A DNA stretch of 64,000 nt from an uncultured Collinsella sp. (GTDB taxonomy: Bacteria > Actinomycetota > Coriobacteriia > Coriobacteriales > Coriobacteriaceae). Positions 1-8,439 of this stretch are shown here, piece by piece; within the stretch, counting starts at the first letter, position 1, and every line of letters starts with the position of its first letter. The stretch is from the NCBI GenBank assembly GCA_958415625.1, contig CATYZI010000002.1, positions 1 through 64,000 on the forward strand. The letters are read 5' to 3'. The position numbers and the translations under genes are program-made. The notes beneath the pieces were generated by a model that searched no databases, was not told the DNA's origin, and saw only the letters and a list, made by a program, of their open reading frames with translations.

Positions 1-146
1 TTTCGGGGGCGGGGCGCGCTTGGCAATAGCGTGCTCGTTGCCTTTTGCGCTGGCAGGTGCGCCACATGAGAATTTGTGCCCCGGGATCCGGATATCTTCC
101 CGTAACATGGTGTTATAGAGGCACCCCTTACGACAAGGAGGCTCAC

Positions 147-1784
147 ATGCGAAAGCAAATCCATGACAACCCAATCGACCACGGCCGCGCGCGCTCGCTC
201 TCCCACGGAACATGGCGCCGCGTGGGCGCAAAACTCGCCTGCGCGGGGGCTTGCGCGCTCATGGCCGGCCAGCTGCTGCTGCCGAACGTGGCGCTCGCCG
301 CCGACTGGGTCAACGTCGGCGGCACGCAGTACAACAGGGGCACTGCCGCCGGCGACGAGGCAGGAACCTGGTCCTGGGATGGCGCTAACGACATGAAGCT
401 CAACGGCTACGACGGTACCGGCATCAGCGCTCAGGGCAACCTCACCATCGATGTGGCGGGCACCAACACCGTCACGGCCGACGCCGGGCATAGCGCCATC
501 GAAGTCAAGGACGGCAATCTCGCCATCACGGGGGAGGGGGCCCTCAACGCGACGGCTCAGGATAATGTGCTTACTGCGTCGGGCGATGGCATCACGAATG
601 GAGACATCACTATAAGTGGATCCAGTGTTAACGTGATATCTACGGGCACCATTTATTACTCAACCGGTATTCGCGCGAAATCGGGCAACGTGAAAATCGA
701 CAAGGGCGCCGACGTTAAAATAGAGGCAAAGAAGTCGGATGGGCAGCGTCACCCGCCGCAAAGCGCTTATGGCATCTTTGCCGATGGGCAGCCAGGCGGT
801 CGCGTTGCTCGGGAAAGCGGTCAGGAAGAACCGGATTATGTCTCCGTGCACGGGGGCGACGTCACGATCGATGGCGCCAAGGTTGCAATTAAGACGGCGG
901 ACGGCCCGTATTATTCTGCAGGCATCCATACACTTGGCATCAACAAGAACACGCTCTTGCAGATCGTCAACGGAGCTGATGTCGAGATTCTTGCCGGCGA
1001 TGCGGTGCTGTCTTCGAGGGGCATTGACGCGCAGGCGGAGGGCGGTTCGACGTGGATGCTTGTCAAAAAATCGAACCTCACAGTGCGTACTGGCGGAAAT
1101 GTGAGCGAACCCAACCCTGGGCCTCGCCGAGAGGACTACGGAATCATCGCCGCAGGATATGACGATCTGGAAAGGCCCCAGATTAGGATTTTCAAATCGA
1201 ATGTTGAGGCGTCGGGCCTGACAGCGGGGATCTATGTTGTCAACCGAAAGACCACGGGCGGGGGACCGTCTATGAATCCCGCACTCGATATCATGTACGG
1301 GTCGGTGATTACGACTCCCGCCGGCGGCACCGTGCGAGAAACTGCCGGAAATGGACTTGACTACGGCACCGCCGGAAACGGACTCGTCATCGGCACCGCC
1401 GGGTCGTCCACTATCCAGGATGTTAAGACCTCCAGCGAGGTCGCCCGCAACGTGGTGATCAGCTACGGGGATGCGGTCGAGCCCGAACCCACGCCGCAGC
1501 CCGATCCCGCGCCTGAGCCCACACCGCAGCCTGAGCCCACCCCGGCTCCTGCGCCGCAGCCAGGCGGTGGAAGTGAGACGGGCACGCCGTCCGTGACGCC
1601 GACTCAGGCGAGTTCCACGGCTGCTGCCTCCAAGCCGGCCGCGAAGGCAGTTGCGGCTCAGAAGTCCGTGGGCACTCTGGCCGCCACGGGCGACAACGCC
1701 GCGACGGCGGCAGCGGCCCTCGGCATCGCGGGCGCGTCCGTTATCGGCGCCGGCCTCGTCGCGTCCAAGCGCCGCAGCAGCTAG
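147..1784 (+). CDS. Sortase-anchored surface protein with carbohydrate-binding-like repeats
   Basis: Predicted 545-residue cell-wall protein. The start at 147 follows an AAGGAGG ribosome site; an in-frame upstream ATG has none. The N-terminus is an extended signal peptide: a basic region with LSHGTWRRVG, a hydrophobic core and an ALAADW cleavage region near residue 50. The middle (about 50-450) is rich in G/N/D with recurring beta-strand phrases such as DGNLAITG, GNVKIDKGADVKI and GGDVTIDGAKVAI, resembling the bacterial carbohydrate-binding-like beta-helix proteins. A Pro/Glu wall-spanning stretch (PEPTPQP repeats) and an Ala-rich region follow. The C-terminus is LAATGD, a hydrophobic helix and KRRSS, which reads as a variant LPXTG sorting signal. 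The next gene has the same signal peptide and tail. The ligand is unknown. Confidence 0.8.
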   Translation: MRKQIHDNPIDHGRARSLSHGTWRRVGAKLACAGACALMAGQLLLPNVALAADWVNVGGTQYNRGTAAGDEAGTWSWDGANDMKLNGYDGTGISAQGNLTIDVAGTNTVTADAGHSAIEVKDGNLAITGEGALNATAQDNVLTASGDGITNGDITISGSSVNVISTGTIYYSTGIRAKSGNVKIDKGADVKIEAKKSDGQRHPPQSAYGIFADGQPGGRVARESGQEEPDYVSVHGGDVTIDGAKVAIKTADGPYYSAGIHTLGINKNTLLQIVNGADVEILAGDAVLSSRGIDAQAEGGSTWMLVKKSNLTVRTGGNVSEPNPGPRREDYGIIAAGYDDLERPQIRIFKSNVEASGLTAGIYVVNRKTTGGGPSMNPALDIMYGSVITTPAGGTVRETAGNGLDYGTAGNGLVIGTAGSSTIQDVKTSSEVARNVVISYGDAVEPEPTPQPDPAPEPTPQPEPTPAPAPQPGGGSETGTPSVTPTQASSTAAASKPAAKAVAAQKSVGTLAATGDNAATAAAALGIAGASVIGAGLVASKRRSS

Positions 1785-1929
1785 CATTAGCTTTCACAGC
1801 CATTTTCATCCGCTGTGTGGGCATAAGTGTCTTCGCGGCCGCTTTTTGTATTTTCGCAGGTAACAGCCTGGGCTCGCATGTACGAACCTAGGCGTACGGG
1901 GCCATTTGGCGCATCTTGGTTGTACGGGA

Positions 1930-1961
1930 CCACCGCAAAGGGACAGGCGCCTTTGTAGTGG
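1930..1961. repeat. Small hairpin with GGGACAGGC loop
   Basis: Arms CCACCGCAAAG (1930-1940) and CTTTGTAGTGG (1951-1961) enclose GGACAGGCGC. The same core, GGGACAGGCRCCTTTGTRG, recurs in reverse orientation in the hairpin at 3439-3473. It lies in the leader of the second surface-protein gene, 28 bp before its start. It may be a dispersed repeat or a leader hairpin. Confidence 0.5.
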
Positions 1962-1989
1962 CGTTAATCCTTCGATTAGGGAGGCCGTT

Positions 1990-3162
1990 ATGAACGGAAG
2001 CCACTTTGATAAGCAAACCCAGCGCGAGCGCGCTTGCTCGCTCGTTCACGGTACTTGGCGTTGCGTGGGCGTGAAGATTGCCAGCGTCGGTGCGTGCGCA
2101 CTCATGATCGTCCAGCTACTGCTGCCGAGCGTGGCGCTCGCGACCGAGTGCGCGGATTCCGCCGCCGCGACGGGCGAGGTTGCCGCGGCTCTGGTGACGC
2201 CGGCAGTTGCGGAGGATGCGGCTCCGGCGACCACGCCTGCAACCGACGCTGCTCCGGCGGCACAAACTGTCGCCGAACCTCAGCAGACGACTCCGGCTGA
2301 CACCGCCAATGAGTCTAACAATGCGGCACCCGCTGAACAAAATATTCCCAGCGACAACGCCGCCGCGCCGGCAAACGACGCCATTACGTCGCATGGTGTG
2401 ACCGACGTGACAGATAAGACCGTCGATGGCGTGTTTGCGCCCAATGCGGCCAATATGCTGTGCGAGCAGCCGGTTGATGATTGGCAAACTATCGACGTTA
2501 TCGAGATTGACGACGCCACCACCATCTTTAGGGCGGGCGATAAACCGGACTTTACGGCAGACACTCCGGCGGGCTCGAACTCCATTCTTCAGTGTGAGTT
2601 CTGGACGGGCAGCGATGGCAGTGAAGTGAACTCCGATATATTCTGGGACCGGAAAATCACCAACCACATCGACGCTTTTAAATCTGGTGTGACCTATCGC
2701 TATGGCCTGTACTTTAAGCCGGCGTGGGATTTCTTCTTTACGTCTAACATTAAACTGATGGTCAATGGCGTGGAGTGCAGTTATCGGGTGGATAAGGCAA
2801 GCGAGCATGCGCCTGTTCCCGGCTTGTTCCGTACGCTATGGCTAATCACCGACCTGACGTTTACGCCCGAGGCTAAGCCGGTCCCGGTCGACCCGGAGAT
2901 GCCGGCGCCGCAGCCCGAGGTCAAGCCCGAGGTGAAGCCCGATACCAAGCTCGAGCAGAAACCGGAGATCAAGCCGGAGACCAAGCCTGCCGCAACCACC
3001 ATGGTGACCAAGACGGTTGAGAAAACCACGCCGGCCAAGAAGTCCGACGCCGTTCTGGCCGCCACGGGCGACGCCACCGCGATGACGGTCGCCGCCCTGG
3101 GTATCGCCGGCGCAACCGTTGCCGTGGCCGGCATTGCCGCAACCAAGCGTCGCAAGCGCTAG
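1990..3162 (+). CDS. Sortase-anchored surface protein, paralogous ends
   Basis: Predicted 390-residue secreted wall protein. The start at 1990 follows AGGGAGG. The signal peptide copies that of the preceding gene (LVHGTWRCVG, then a hydrophobic core ending LPSVALA). Residues about 55-140 are an Ala/Thr/Pro-rich low-complexity stalk. About 150-295 is a compact domain I do not recognise, with two Cys and several Trp. A charged PEVKPEVKP-type repeat region follows, then LAATGD, a hydrophobic helix and KRRKR. The shared ends with an unrelated middle suggest domain shuffling between paralogous surface proteins. No sortase gene is in the window. Confidence 0.78.
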   Translation: MNGSHFDKQTQRERACSLVHGTWRCVGVKIASVGACALMIVQLLLPSVALATECADSAAATGEVAAALVTPAVAEDAAPATTPATDAAPAAQTVAEPQQTTPADTANESNNAAPAEQNIPSDNAAAPANDAITSHGVTDVTDKTVDGVFAPNAANMLCEQPVDDWQTIDVIEIDDATTIFRAGDKPDFTADTPAGSNSILQCEFWTGSDGSEVNSDIFWDRKITNHIDAFKSGVTYRYGLYFKPAWDFFFTSNIKLMVNGVECSYRVDKASEHAPVPGLFRTLWLITDLTFTPEAKPVPVDPEMPAPQPEVKPEVKPDTKLEQKPEIKPETKPAATTMVTKTVEKTTPAKKSDAVLAATGDATAMTVAALGIAGATVAVAGIAATKRRKR

Positions 3163-3199
3163 GTTTTGGCGACGGCGCCCATCCTCGGCTTTAGCAAAA

Positions 3200-3415
3200 T
3201 CTCAATCTGTAACACCAAGCCAGATATTTGGGCTCCAGATGTTACAGATTGAGATGAACTGTTCGGCCGCCAACCTAACGTCTCGATCTGTAACACGTAG
3301 CGAGGAATTTGGCCTCTAACTGTTACAGATTGAGATAAAGCGGGGGCGGCTGGAGCAATATCTCGATCTGTAACAACTACGATGCTCAACGGGCTCCACG
3401 TGTTACAGATCGAGA
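3200..3415. repeat. Palindrome array, locus 1 (three 55-bp units)
   Basis: Three palindromes at 3200-3254, 3281-3335 and 3361-3415. Each has arms TCTCRATCTGTAACA and its reverse complement around a loop of exactly 25 nt. Units are separated by 26 and 25 nt, so half-sites start every 40-41 bp in alternating orientation. Units 1 and 3 have perfect arms; unit 2 has one substitution. Loops are diverged relatives: units 1 and 3 share GGGCTCCA at the same offset. The same family recurs at 26494-26710. The array lies between convergent genes. Possible roles are a REP/BIME-like element, a protein-binding array or transcribed hairpins. Confidence 0.9.
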
Positions 3416-3438
3416 CAAAACGACCGGGCAAGTCCCCA

Positions 3439-3473
3439 ACCACCACAAAGGTGCCTGTCCCCATCGTGGTGGT
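3439..3473. repeat. Hairpin with GGGGACAGGCACC loop
   Basis: Perfect 8-bp arms ACCACCAC (3439-3446) and GTGGTGGT (3466-3473). The loop reads GGGGACAGGCACC on the minus strand, matching the hairpin at 1930-1961. It sits between the palindrome array and the nfnB terminator. Confidence 0.5.
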
Positions 3474-3487
3474 CGGCCGGCCAGCAT

Positions 3488-3527
3488 AGAAAAAGTCCCC
3501 GCCGGGCGTGTGCTCGACGGGGACTTT
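3488..3527 (-). terminator. Rho-independent terminator of nfnAB
   Basis: Stem AAAGTCCCCG (3492-3501) with CGGGGACTTT (3518-3527). On the minus strand the stem is followed by a T run. It lies 28 bp past the nfnB stop. Confidence 0.8.
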
Positions 3528-3554
3528 GCGTTTGATGGCTAGCGCTGCAGGTGA

Positions 3555-4964
3555 TTACTCGCCCAGCAGGCTCTTGGTGATGGAAGCGGCAGCCTTCTTG
3601 CCGGCGCCCATCGCCAGAATGACCGTAGCGGCACCGGTGACGATGTCGCCGCCGGCCCAGATGCGGGGATCGGTGGTCTGGCCGGTCTCCTCGTCGGCGA
3701 CGATGTAGCCCCACTTGTTGAGCTCCATCTTGCCGCCGATCTTGGCAGCGAAGGGGTTGGCGTTGGTGCCGATAGCCGAGATTGCGACGTCGCAGGGGAT
3801 CTCCTCGATGGCGCCCTCGATGGGCACCGGGCGACGACGGCCGGACTCGTCGGGCTCGCCGAGCTCCATCTTTTGGACCTTGACGGCGCACACGGAGCCA
3901 TCCTCGCCAGCGACAAACTCGAGCGGGGAAACGAGCGGCAGAACCTCGACGCCCTCGGCCTTAGCGTGGTGCAGCTCGGCGCGACGGCAGGGCATCTCGT
4001 CCTCGGTACGGCGGTAGGCGATGATGGCGTGCTCGGCGCCCAGACGCTTAGCGGTACGGACGGCGTCCATAGCCACGTTGCCGCCACCAAAGACGACGAC
4101 GTTCTTTCCGTGCTTGGTGGGGGTGTCGTACTCGGGGAACTTGTTGGCCTTCATCAGGTTCACGCGGGTGAGGTACTCGTTGGCGAAGAAGACGTTGGGC
4201 AGGTTCTCGCCGGGGACGTTGAGGAACTTGGGCAGGCCAGCGCCGGTCGCCACGTAGATGGCGTCGAAGCCCTGCTCGAACAGCTCCTCGGCCGTGGCCA
4301 TGTTGCCCACGACGGAGTTGTACTCAAACTTGACGCCCATGTCCTCCAGGCCGTCAATCTCGCGCTTGACGACTGCCTTGGGCAGACGGAACTCGGGGAT
4401 GCCGTAGACCAGCACGCCGCCGCCGGTAAAGAAGGCCTCGAAGACGGTGACGTCAAAGCCGTTACGGGCGAGCTCGCCGGCGCAGGTGATGCCGGACGGG
4501 CCAGAGCCGACGACGGCGACTTTCTTGCCGTTCTTGGGGGCCATCTTGGGCGTGGAGGCGAGCTCGGGGCGGTCACCCAGGAAGCGCTCGAGCTGGCCGA
4601 TGGCCACGGGCTCGGACTTCTTACCACGGATGCACTTGCCCTCGCACTGGTTCTCCTGCGGGCAGACGCGGCCGCAGATGGCGGGAAGCATGGAGTCCTC
4701 GCGGATGGTATCGAGAGCGCCGCCGAAGTCCTTCTCACGGATCTGCTCGATAAAGCGGGGGATGTTGATGTTGACGGGGCAGCCCTCAACACAGAACGGC
4801 TTCTTGCAGTTGAGGCAGCGCTCGGCCTCGGCCAGCGCCATCTCCTCGGTGAAGCCCTTGTCGACGGGGCGGAAGTCGCAGGCGCGCTCGGCAGCCGGCT
4901 CCTCGTTATCGGGGGTGCGGGGCGACTTCATATCGGCAACGAAACGACCGTTAACTAGTGGCAT
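3555..4964 (-). CDS. nfnB: NADPH-dependent glutamate synthase small-subunit family / NfnB
   Basis: A 469-residue flavoprotein of the GltD/NfnB family. Two N-terminal cysteine clusters (CLNCKKPFCVEGCP near residue 50; CGRVCPQENQCEGKC near 95) bind [4Fe-4S]. They are followed by a GSGPSG dinucleotide-binding fold near 150, a second GGGNVAMDA fold near 295 and a C-terminal GGDIVTGAATV FAD motif. The preceding gene, overlapping by 10 bp, encodes the NfnA-type partner. In the Nfn complex this subunit holds the NADP(H) site and the bifurcating FAD, and the complex reversibly transfers electrons among NADH, NADPH and ferredoxin. No glutamate synthase large subunit is adjacent, which favours Nfn over GltBD. 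Databases often name this protein gltA. Confidence 0.88.
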   Translation of the reverse strand: MPLVNGRFVADMKSPRTPDNEEPAAERACDFRPVDKGFTEEMALAEAERCLNCKKPFCVEGCPVNINIPRFIEQIREKDFGGALDTIREDSMLPAICGRVCPQENQCEGKCIRGKKSEPVAIGQLERFLGDRPELASTPKMAPKNGKKVAVVGSGPSGITCAGELARNGFDVTVFEAFFTGGGVLVYGIPEFRLPKAVVKREIDGLEDMGVKFEYNSVVGNMATAEELFEQGFDAIYVATGAGLPKFLNVPGENLPNVFFANEYLTRVNLMKANKFPEYDTPTKHGKNVVVFGGGNVAMDAVRTAKRLGAEHAIIAYRRTEDEMPCRRAELHHAKAEGVEVLPLVSPLEFVAGEDGSVCAVKVQKMELGEPDESGRRRPVPIEGAIEEIPCDVAISAIGTNANPFAAKIGGKMELNKWGYIVADEETGQTTDPRIWAGGDIVTGAATVILAMGAGKKAAASITKSLLGE

Positions 4965-5794
4965 GCGCAGCTCTTTTCCTCATAGGCCTTGAGGGACTCG
5001 CCCTCTTCGGAACGGTAAGCGGCCTGGCGGGCACGAAGGTCATCCCAGTCGACCAGGGTGGCATCGAAGTCGGGGCCGTCGACGCAAGCGAACTTGGTCA
5101 CGCCGCCCACCTCGACGCGGCAGCAGCCGCACATGCCGGTGCCGTCAACCATGATGGGGTTGAGCGACGCGGTGATGGGGGTGTCGTACTTCTGGGCGGT
5201 GAGGGTCGAGAACTTCATCATCGGAACGGGGCCGACGCAGAAGACCTGGCTCACGGCCTTGTCCTGCAGCAGGCGCTCCAGCGGAGCGGTGACAACGCCC
5301 TGCTCGCCGTAGGAGCCGTCGTCGGTGGTGATGTGGATGTGGTCCTCGTCGAGGAGCTCACGGAACTGGTCCTCCATGAGCAGGAGGTCCTTGGTGCGGG
5401 CGCCCATGATGGCGTGCACCTCGTGACCGGTCTCGACCAGGTGCTTGGCGACCGGGAAGGCAATTGCCAGGCCGACGCCGCCGCCAATGACGGCGCAGGG
5501 GCCCTCGGCCATCTCGGTGGGAACGCCCAGCGGACCCACGACGTCGCGCAGCGACTCGCCGGCCTCGTAGGTGGACAGCATCTCGGTGGTCTTGCCGATC
5601 ACCATGAAGATGAACTCGACCCAGCCCTCGTCACCGTTCCAACCGGCCAGGGTAAACGGGACGCGCTCGCCCGTCTCGTTGGCGCGAACCATGAGGAACT
5701 GTCCAGCGTGCGCATGTTTGGCGATTGCAGGCGCCTCGATGCGGAACTTGAACACCTTCTCCGAGAACTGCGTCTTCTCCAGGATCTTATACAT
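4955..5794 (-). CDS. nfnA: Ferredoxin-NADP reductase alpha subunit (NfnA), sulfide dehydrogenase-like
   Basis: A 279-residue FAD/[2Fe-2S] protein of the dihydroorotate dehydrogenase electron-transfer subunit family. An N-terminal FAD-binding beta barrel contains the phrase RVPFTLAGW. A nucleotide-binding domain begins GGGVGLAIAFPV near residue 104. The C-terminal cluster GTGMCGCCRVEVGG, with a later Cys in KFACVDGPDF, binds [2Fe-2S]. It is the upstream gene of a two-gene operon with nfnB. In the complex it carries the NAD(H) site. The true start is taken at 5794 because AGAGGGG lies just upstream on the minus strand. Confidence 0.88.
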   Translation of the reverse strand: MYKILEKTQFSEKVFKFRIEAPAIAKHAHAGQFLMVRANETGERVPFTLAGWNGDEGWVEFIFMVIGKTTEMLSTYEAGESLRDVVGPLGVPTEMAEGPCAVIGGGVGLAIAFPVAKHLVETGHEVHAIMGARTKDLLLMEDQFRELLDEDHIHITTDDGSYGEQGVVTAPLERLLQDKAVSQVFCVGPVPMMKFSTLTAQKYDTPITASLNPIMVDGTGMCGCCRVEVGGVTKFACVDGPDFDATLVDWDDLRARQAAYRSEEGESLKAYEEKSCACH

Positions 5795-5977
5795 AGAACC
5801 CCTCTCTTGTTAGGGCTGCCGAACCGTGCCTCCACGGAAATGGACGGTAGCCCGAATAAAACCGTACGCGCACAGGCGTTGTGCAGACATACGGTGCAAA
5901 TTATACCCTCATGGGCATGCTGTTTACGTGTGTCTTCGGCAGGTGGGAAAAGGGTTTATCCCGTCTGGCCTACCAAA

Positions 5978-6156
5978 AGGGGACAGGTTTATTTTGGTCG
6001 GTTTTATCAGGCAAAACGGCAAAGGGGGCCGGCCTCGGGTTGTGATGAGGCCGGCCCCCTTTGGGGCGCTATGCGTGTATGGCGGCGCGCGGTTTATCGT
6101 GATGCCGCAACTGGGGCGTTTCCGCAGGTAAAACCTGCCAAAATAAGCCTGCCCCT
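5978..6156. repeat. Long imperfect palindrome (~179 bp) with inner GC hairpin
   Basis: Left arm 5978-6008 begins AGGGGACAGGTTTATTTTGG. Right arm 6128-6156 is its imperfect reverse complement (AGGGGCAGGCTTATTTTGGC read on the minus strand). A perfect 16-bp hairpin lies in the middle at 6021-6062. The region between nfnA and pth (5795-6168) contains nothing else I can identify. The plan, long arms around a terminator-like core, resembles the other long palindromes in the window. Confidence 0.7.
6021..6062 (-). terminator. Strong hairpin downstream of pth
   Basis: AAAGGGGGCCGGCCTC (6021-6036) pairs perfectly with 6047-6062 around a 10-nt loop. It lies 107 bp past the pth stop on the minus strand. 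The T tract is only three bases, so it may be a repeat core rather than a dedicated terminator. Confidence 0.55.
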
Positions 6157-6168
6157 AAATGATAGGTT

Positions 6169-6798
6169 TTAGTGCTTGCCGTTGGCGGAGGCGGCGCCGT
6201 TTACGTGATCGCGGGCATAGACCACGCCGTGCACGATCGCCAGGCCGGCGGCGTCGGCCGCGCGGGCACAGGTGTCCTGGAAGTCCTCGGCCTCGCGGGC
6301 GCGCAGCTGCTTGAGCACGTAGTCGGCGACGGCCATCTTGCCGGGAGGGTTGCCGATGCCGGTGCGGATGCGGCTGAAGTCGCGACTGCCCATCTTGTCG
6401 ATGATGGAGCGCAGGCCGTTGTGGCCAGCGTGGCCGCCGCCCACCTTAACACGTACGTCGCCGGCGGGAATGTCGAGCTCATCGTGGATCACGAGCAGCT
6501 CCTCGGCCTTGATCTTGTACTCGCGGCAGAGCTTGGAGATGGGGCCACCCGAGGTATTCATATACGACTGCGGCTTGACCAGCACGATCTGGCGCTTGCC
6601 GCCTTCTTCCTCGGGGTCGTTGATGTTGATGAGCGCGACCTCGGCACCGGCCTGGTTTTTCCAGTACGTGACGCCGGCCTGACGGGCCAGCTCGTCGATT
6701 GCCTTAAAGCCGGCGTTGTGGCGGGTCTCGGCATATTCCTCGCCAGGGTTGCCAAGCCCGGCAACCATGCGAATCTTAAGCGGCTGCGCAGCTGCCAT
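6169..6798 (-). CDS. pth: Peptidyl-tRNA hydrolase
   Basis: Cytoplasmic hydrolase that releases peptides from prematurely dropped peptidyl-tRNA. The 209 residues are the usual length. The family signature GLGNPGEEYAETRHNAGF with the catalytic His is near residue 20-30. HDELDIPAG with the conserved Asp is near 105, and GGHAGHNGLRSI near 120. The start at 6798 is preceded by AAAGGA on the minus strand. It is transcribed alone, between long palindromes on both sides. Confidence 0.96.
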   Translation of the reverse strand: MAAAQPLKIRMVAGLGNPGEEYAETRHNAGFKAIDELARQAGVTYWKNQAGAEVALININDPEEEGGKRQIVLVKPQSYMNTSGGPISKLCREYKIKAEELLVIHDELDIPAGDVRVKVGGGHAGHNGLRSIIDKMGSRDFSRIRTGIGNPPGKMAVADYVLKQLRAREAEDFQDTCARAADAAGLAIVHGVVYARDHVNGAASANGKH

Positions 6799-6912
6799 GT
6801 TTGTCCTTTCGTCGATTTGTCGCCTGCTATGGTGAGCGACCCTGTTGCTGCTGTCAAATGGTGGGCAATTGAGGTTATTTGGGTGCGTTTGGGCGGCCGT
6901 CGAAAGCCGAGG

Positions 6913-7115
6913 TGGACAGTTAGTTCAGATACGTATAAAGCTTGGGCCACCGGATTGCCTAATTCGATGCCGCGGCGCTGTATTGGTGCTCCAGTTAGTC
7001 CATATGACGCTGTTTTGAAGTCCACCTGGCCTTCAAATAGGGCGAATGGTATAGAGATGACTGTAAATATCCTAATTCAATGCGTCTATTTATACGTATC
7101 TGAACTAACTGTCCA
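6913..7115. repeat. 203-bp inverted-repeat element, copy 1
   Basis: Perfect 27-bp terminal inverted repeats (6913-6939 and 7089-7115) beginning TGGACAGTTAGTTCAGATAC. The 149-bp interior has no open frame of note and is AT-richer than its surroundings. A second element of exactly 203 bp with the same arms but a different interior is at 8440-8642. The two bracket the gene at 7149-8276. No target duplication is evident at the ends of this copy. Confidence 0.88.
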
Positions 7116-7148
7116 GCCTTGCTCGACGGCGCAGGGGCGATTCGCCGT

Positions 7149-8276
7149 TTAGACCGGCGCAAGGCCGATTCCGGCCCGCAGAGCGTTGAGCCAAGCGGCC
7201 TGACGCTTGCGATAGCCCTTGATACGGTAACGGAATCGGACTCCCGCGAGTCGATGCATCGTTTGGGCGAAGGCTTCGAGTGCAACAAGGTCTTTCATCT
7301 GGTCGCGATTGATAACCAGGACGTGGATGCCCATTGCCTTGAGGCCATTATTTCGATTGCCATCGTGGATGCGAGCGTTTTGAAGCTCATGCCCAATTCC
7401 GTTGTATTCGTTGTCGACACCGGCTGCCGGGCAATATAAGTCGCAGATGGCGTAGGGGATGCCCGAGGACATGTTGACCGCAAGGGTGTCGAAGTCGACT
7501 CGATAGTTGAGTAGCAGGCCGCCCATGGGCAGGCTGCAACACCCGAATCCGCCAAAGCGCATGGGCGCTCCGAGAACAGCAAACATTAGGGATTCGGCTG
7601 GGGATGCAGATCCGGGTCGGGCAAGTTTGACGGCTGTGCGAAACGAGGTATATGAGCTGCTTTTTGCGAACCGTGCGATCGCCTCGAGCTCCTCGATGGT
7701 CGTGGCTGGCTCGCATTTGTAGTGCGCCTGTTCGTAGCGGGTTTCATTTTGCTGCTCGGTCACCGACTGGTCGCTCCGGCAATCGAGATCGTTCGTCGCT
7801 TCGAAGGTGTCGGCCTTGGGCCAGATGTCGTCATAGGCGATGGGGTAGGTTGCCTCGGGCGGAAGAGAATACGTTCCGAGCAGCTCCATGAGAAGCATTA
7901 AGGTTTTGGCAACCGATTCATTTTTGGAACACAGCAGGGCCGTCATGGCAGGGGATGTGGCATAGATGTCAGCCTCGATGTGCATAATCGCCCCTTCGGG
8001 AAGCGGGGCAGAGAGAATATGCTGAAGAAGTCGCTTGTCGGGACGTCTGTTGTCTTCGTTTGAAACGAGAAGATCGAGCAGTTCGGAATCGTCTTCATTC
8101 CAGGCATCGAGCATCGAAAGCGCGTCAAGGTCTATGGCGTCATTATTGGGGATGCAGCCAGCCAGAGCTTGTGATTGCTGTCCGACGTCGATGGAGTCCC
8201 ACGGAAGCGCAGAATAAGCCCGTCGTGCGCGGCGAATCGCGCGGAGGGCGGAGAGATGTGAAATCACGGTCGTCAT
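7149..8276 (-). CDS. DUF559-like (PD-(D/E)XK fold) protein, AbiEi-like context
   Basis: A 375-residue cytoplasmic protein of unknown function. The C-terminal part (about 260-370) resembles the DUF559/Vsr-like nuclease fold. It has AICDLYCPAAGVDNEY with candidate metal-binding Asp and Glu, followed by NNGLKAMGIHVLVINRDQM, which matches the 'new residue, long helix, rising beta strand' end of that fold. The N-terminus (ISHLSALRAIRRARRAYS) looks like the substrate- or DNA-contacting start seen in AbiEi-like coriobacterial proteins. The gene stands alone and is bracketed by two 203-bp inverted-repeat elements, which suggests mobility. Nuclease activity is inferred; the motif is weak and could be degenerate. 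Confidence 0.55.
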   Translation of the reverse strand: MTTVISHLSALRAIRRARRAYSALPWDSIDVGQQSQALAGCIPNNDAIDLDALSMLDAWNEDDSELLDLLVSNEDNRRPDKRLLQHILSAPLPEGAIMHIEADIYATSPAMTALLCSKNESVAKTLMLLMELLGTYSLPPEATYPIAYDDIWPKADTFEATNDLDCRSDQSVTEQQNETRYEQAHYKCEPATTIEELEAIARFAKSSSYTSFRTAVKLARPGSASPAESLMFAVLGAPMRFGGFGCCSLPMGGLLLNYRVDFDTLAVNMSSGIPYAICDLYCPAAGVDNEYNGIGHELQNARIHDGNRNNGLKAMGIHVLVINRDQMKDLVALEAFAQTMHRLAGVRFRYRIKGYRKRQAAWLNALRAGIGLAPV

Positions 8277-8439
8277 AACTACAAGGTACTAAGCCGTTGG
8301 CGAAACGCGGTCGCCGCGTCGTTCTTTTCGCTCAGTGGGGTGTTGTGTGCCATGAACGGCTGAGTGTTATGAAGTCGGAGGAATTGGTTGAGGGGATTGC
8401 GGGAAATCGAGCTCTTCCGCGAGGGTTGACGACAACTGC

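Noticed and set aside
3200..3415. CRISPR array
   Set aside because: Repeats alternate in orientation, there are only three palindromes per locus, loops are diverged copies of one another, and no cas gene is present.
3200..3415. Integron attC sites
   Set aside because: The palindromes lack the GTTRRRY core sites, and no integrase or cassette genes are present.
3873..4958. Plus-strand 361-codon open frame
   Set aside because: It is antisense to nfnB and has no domain.
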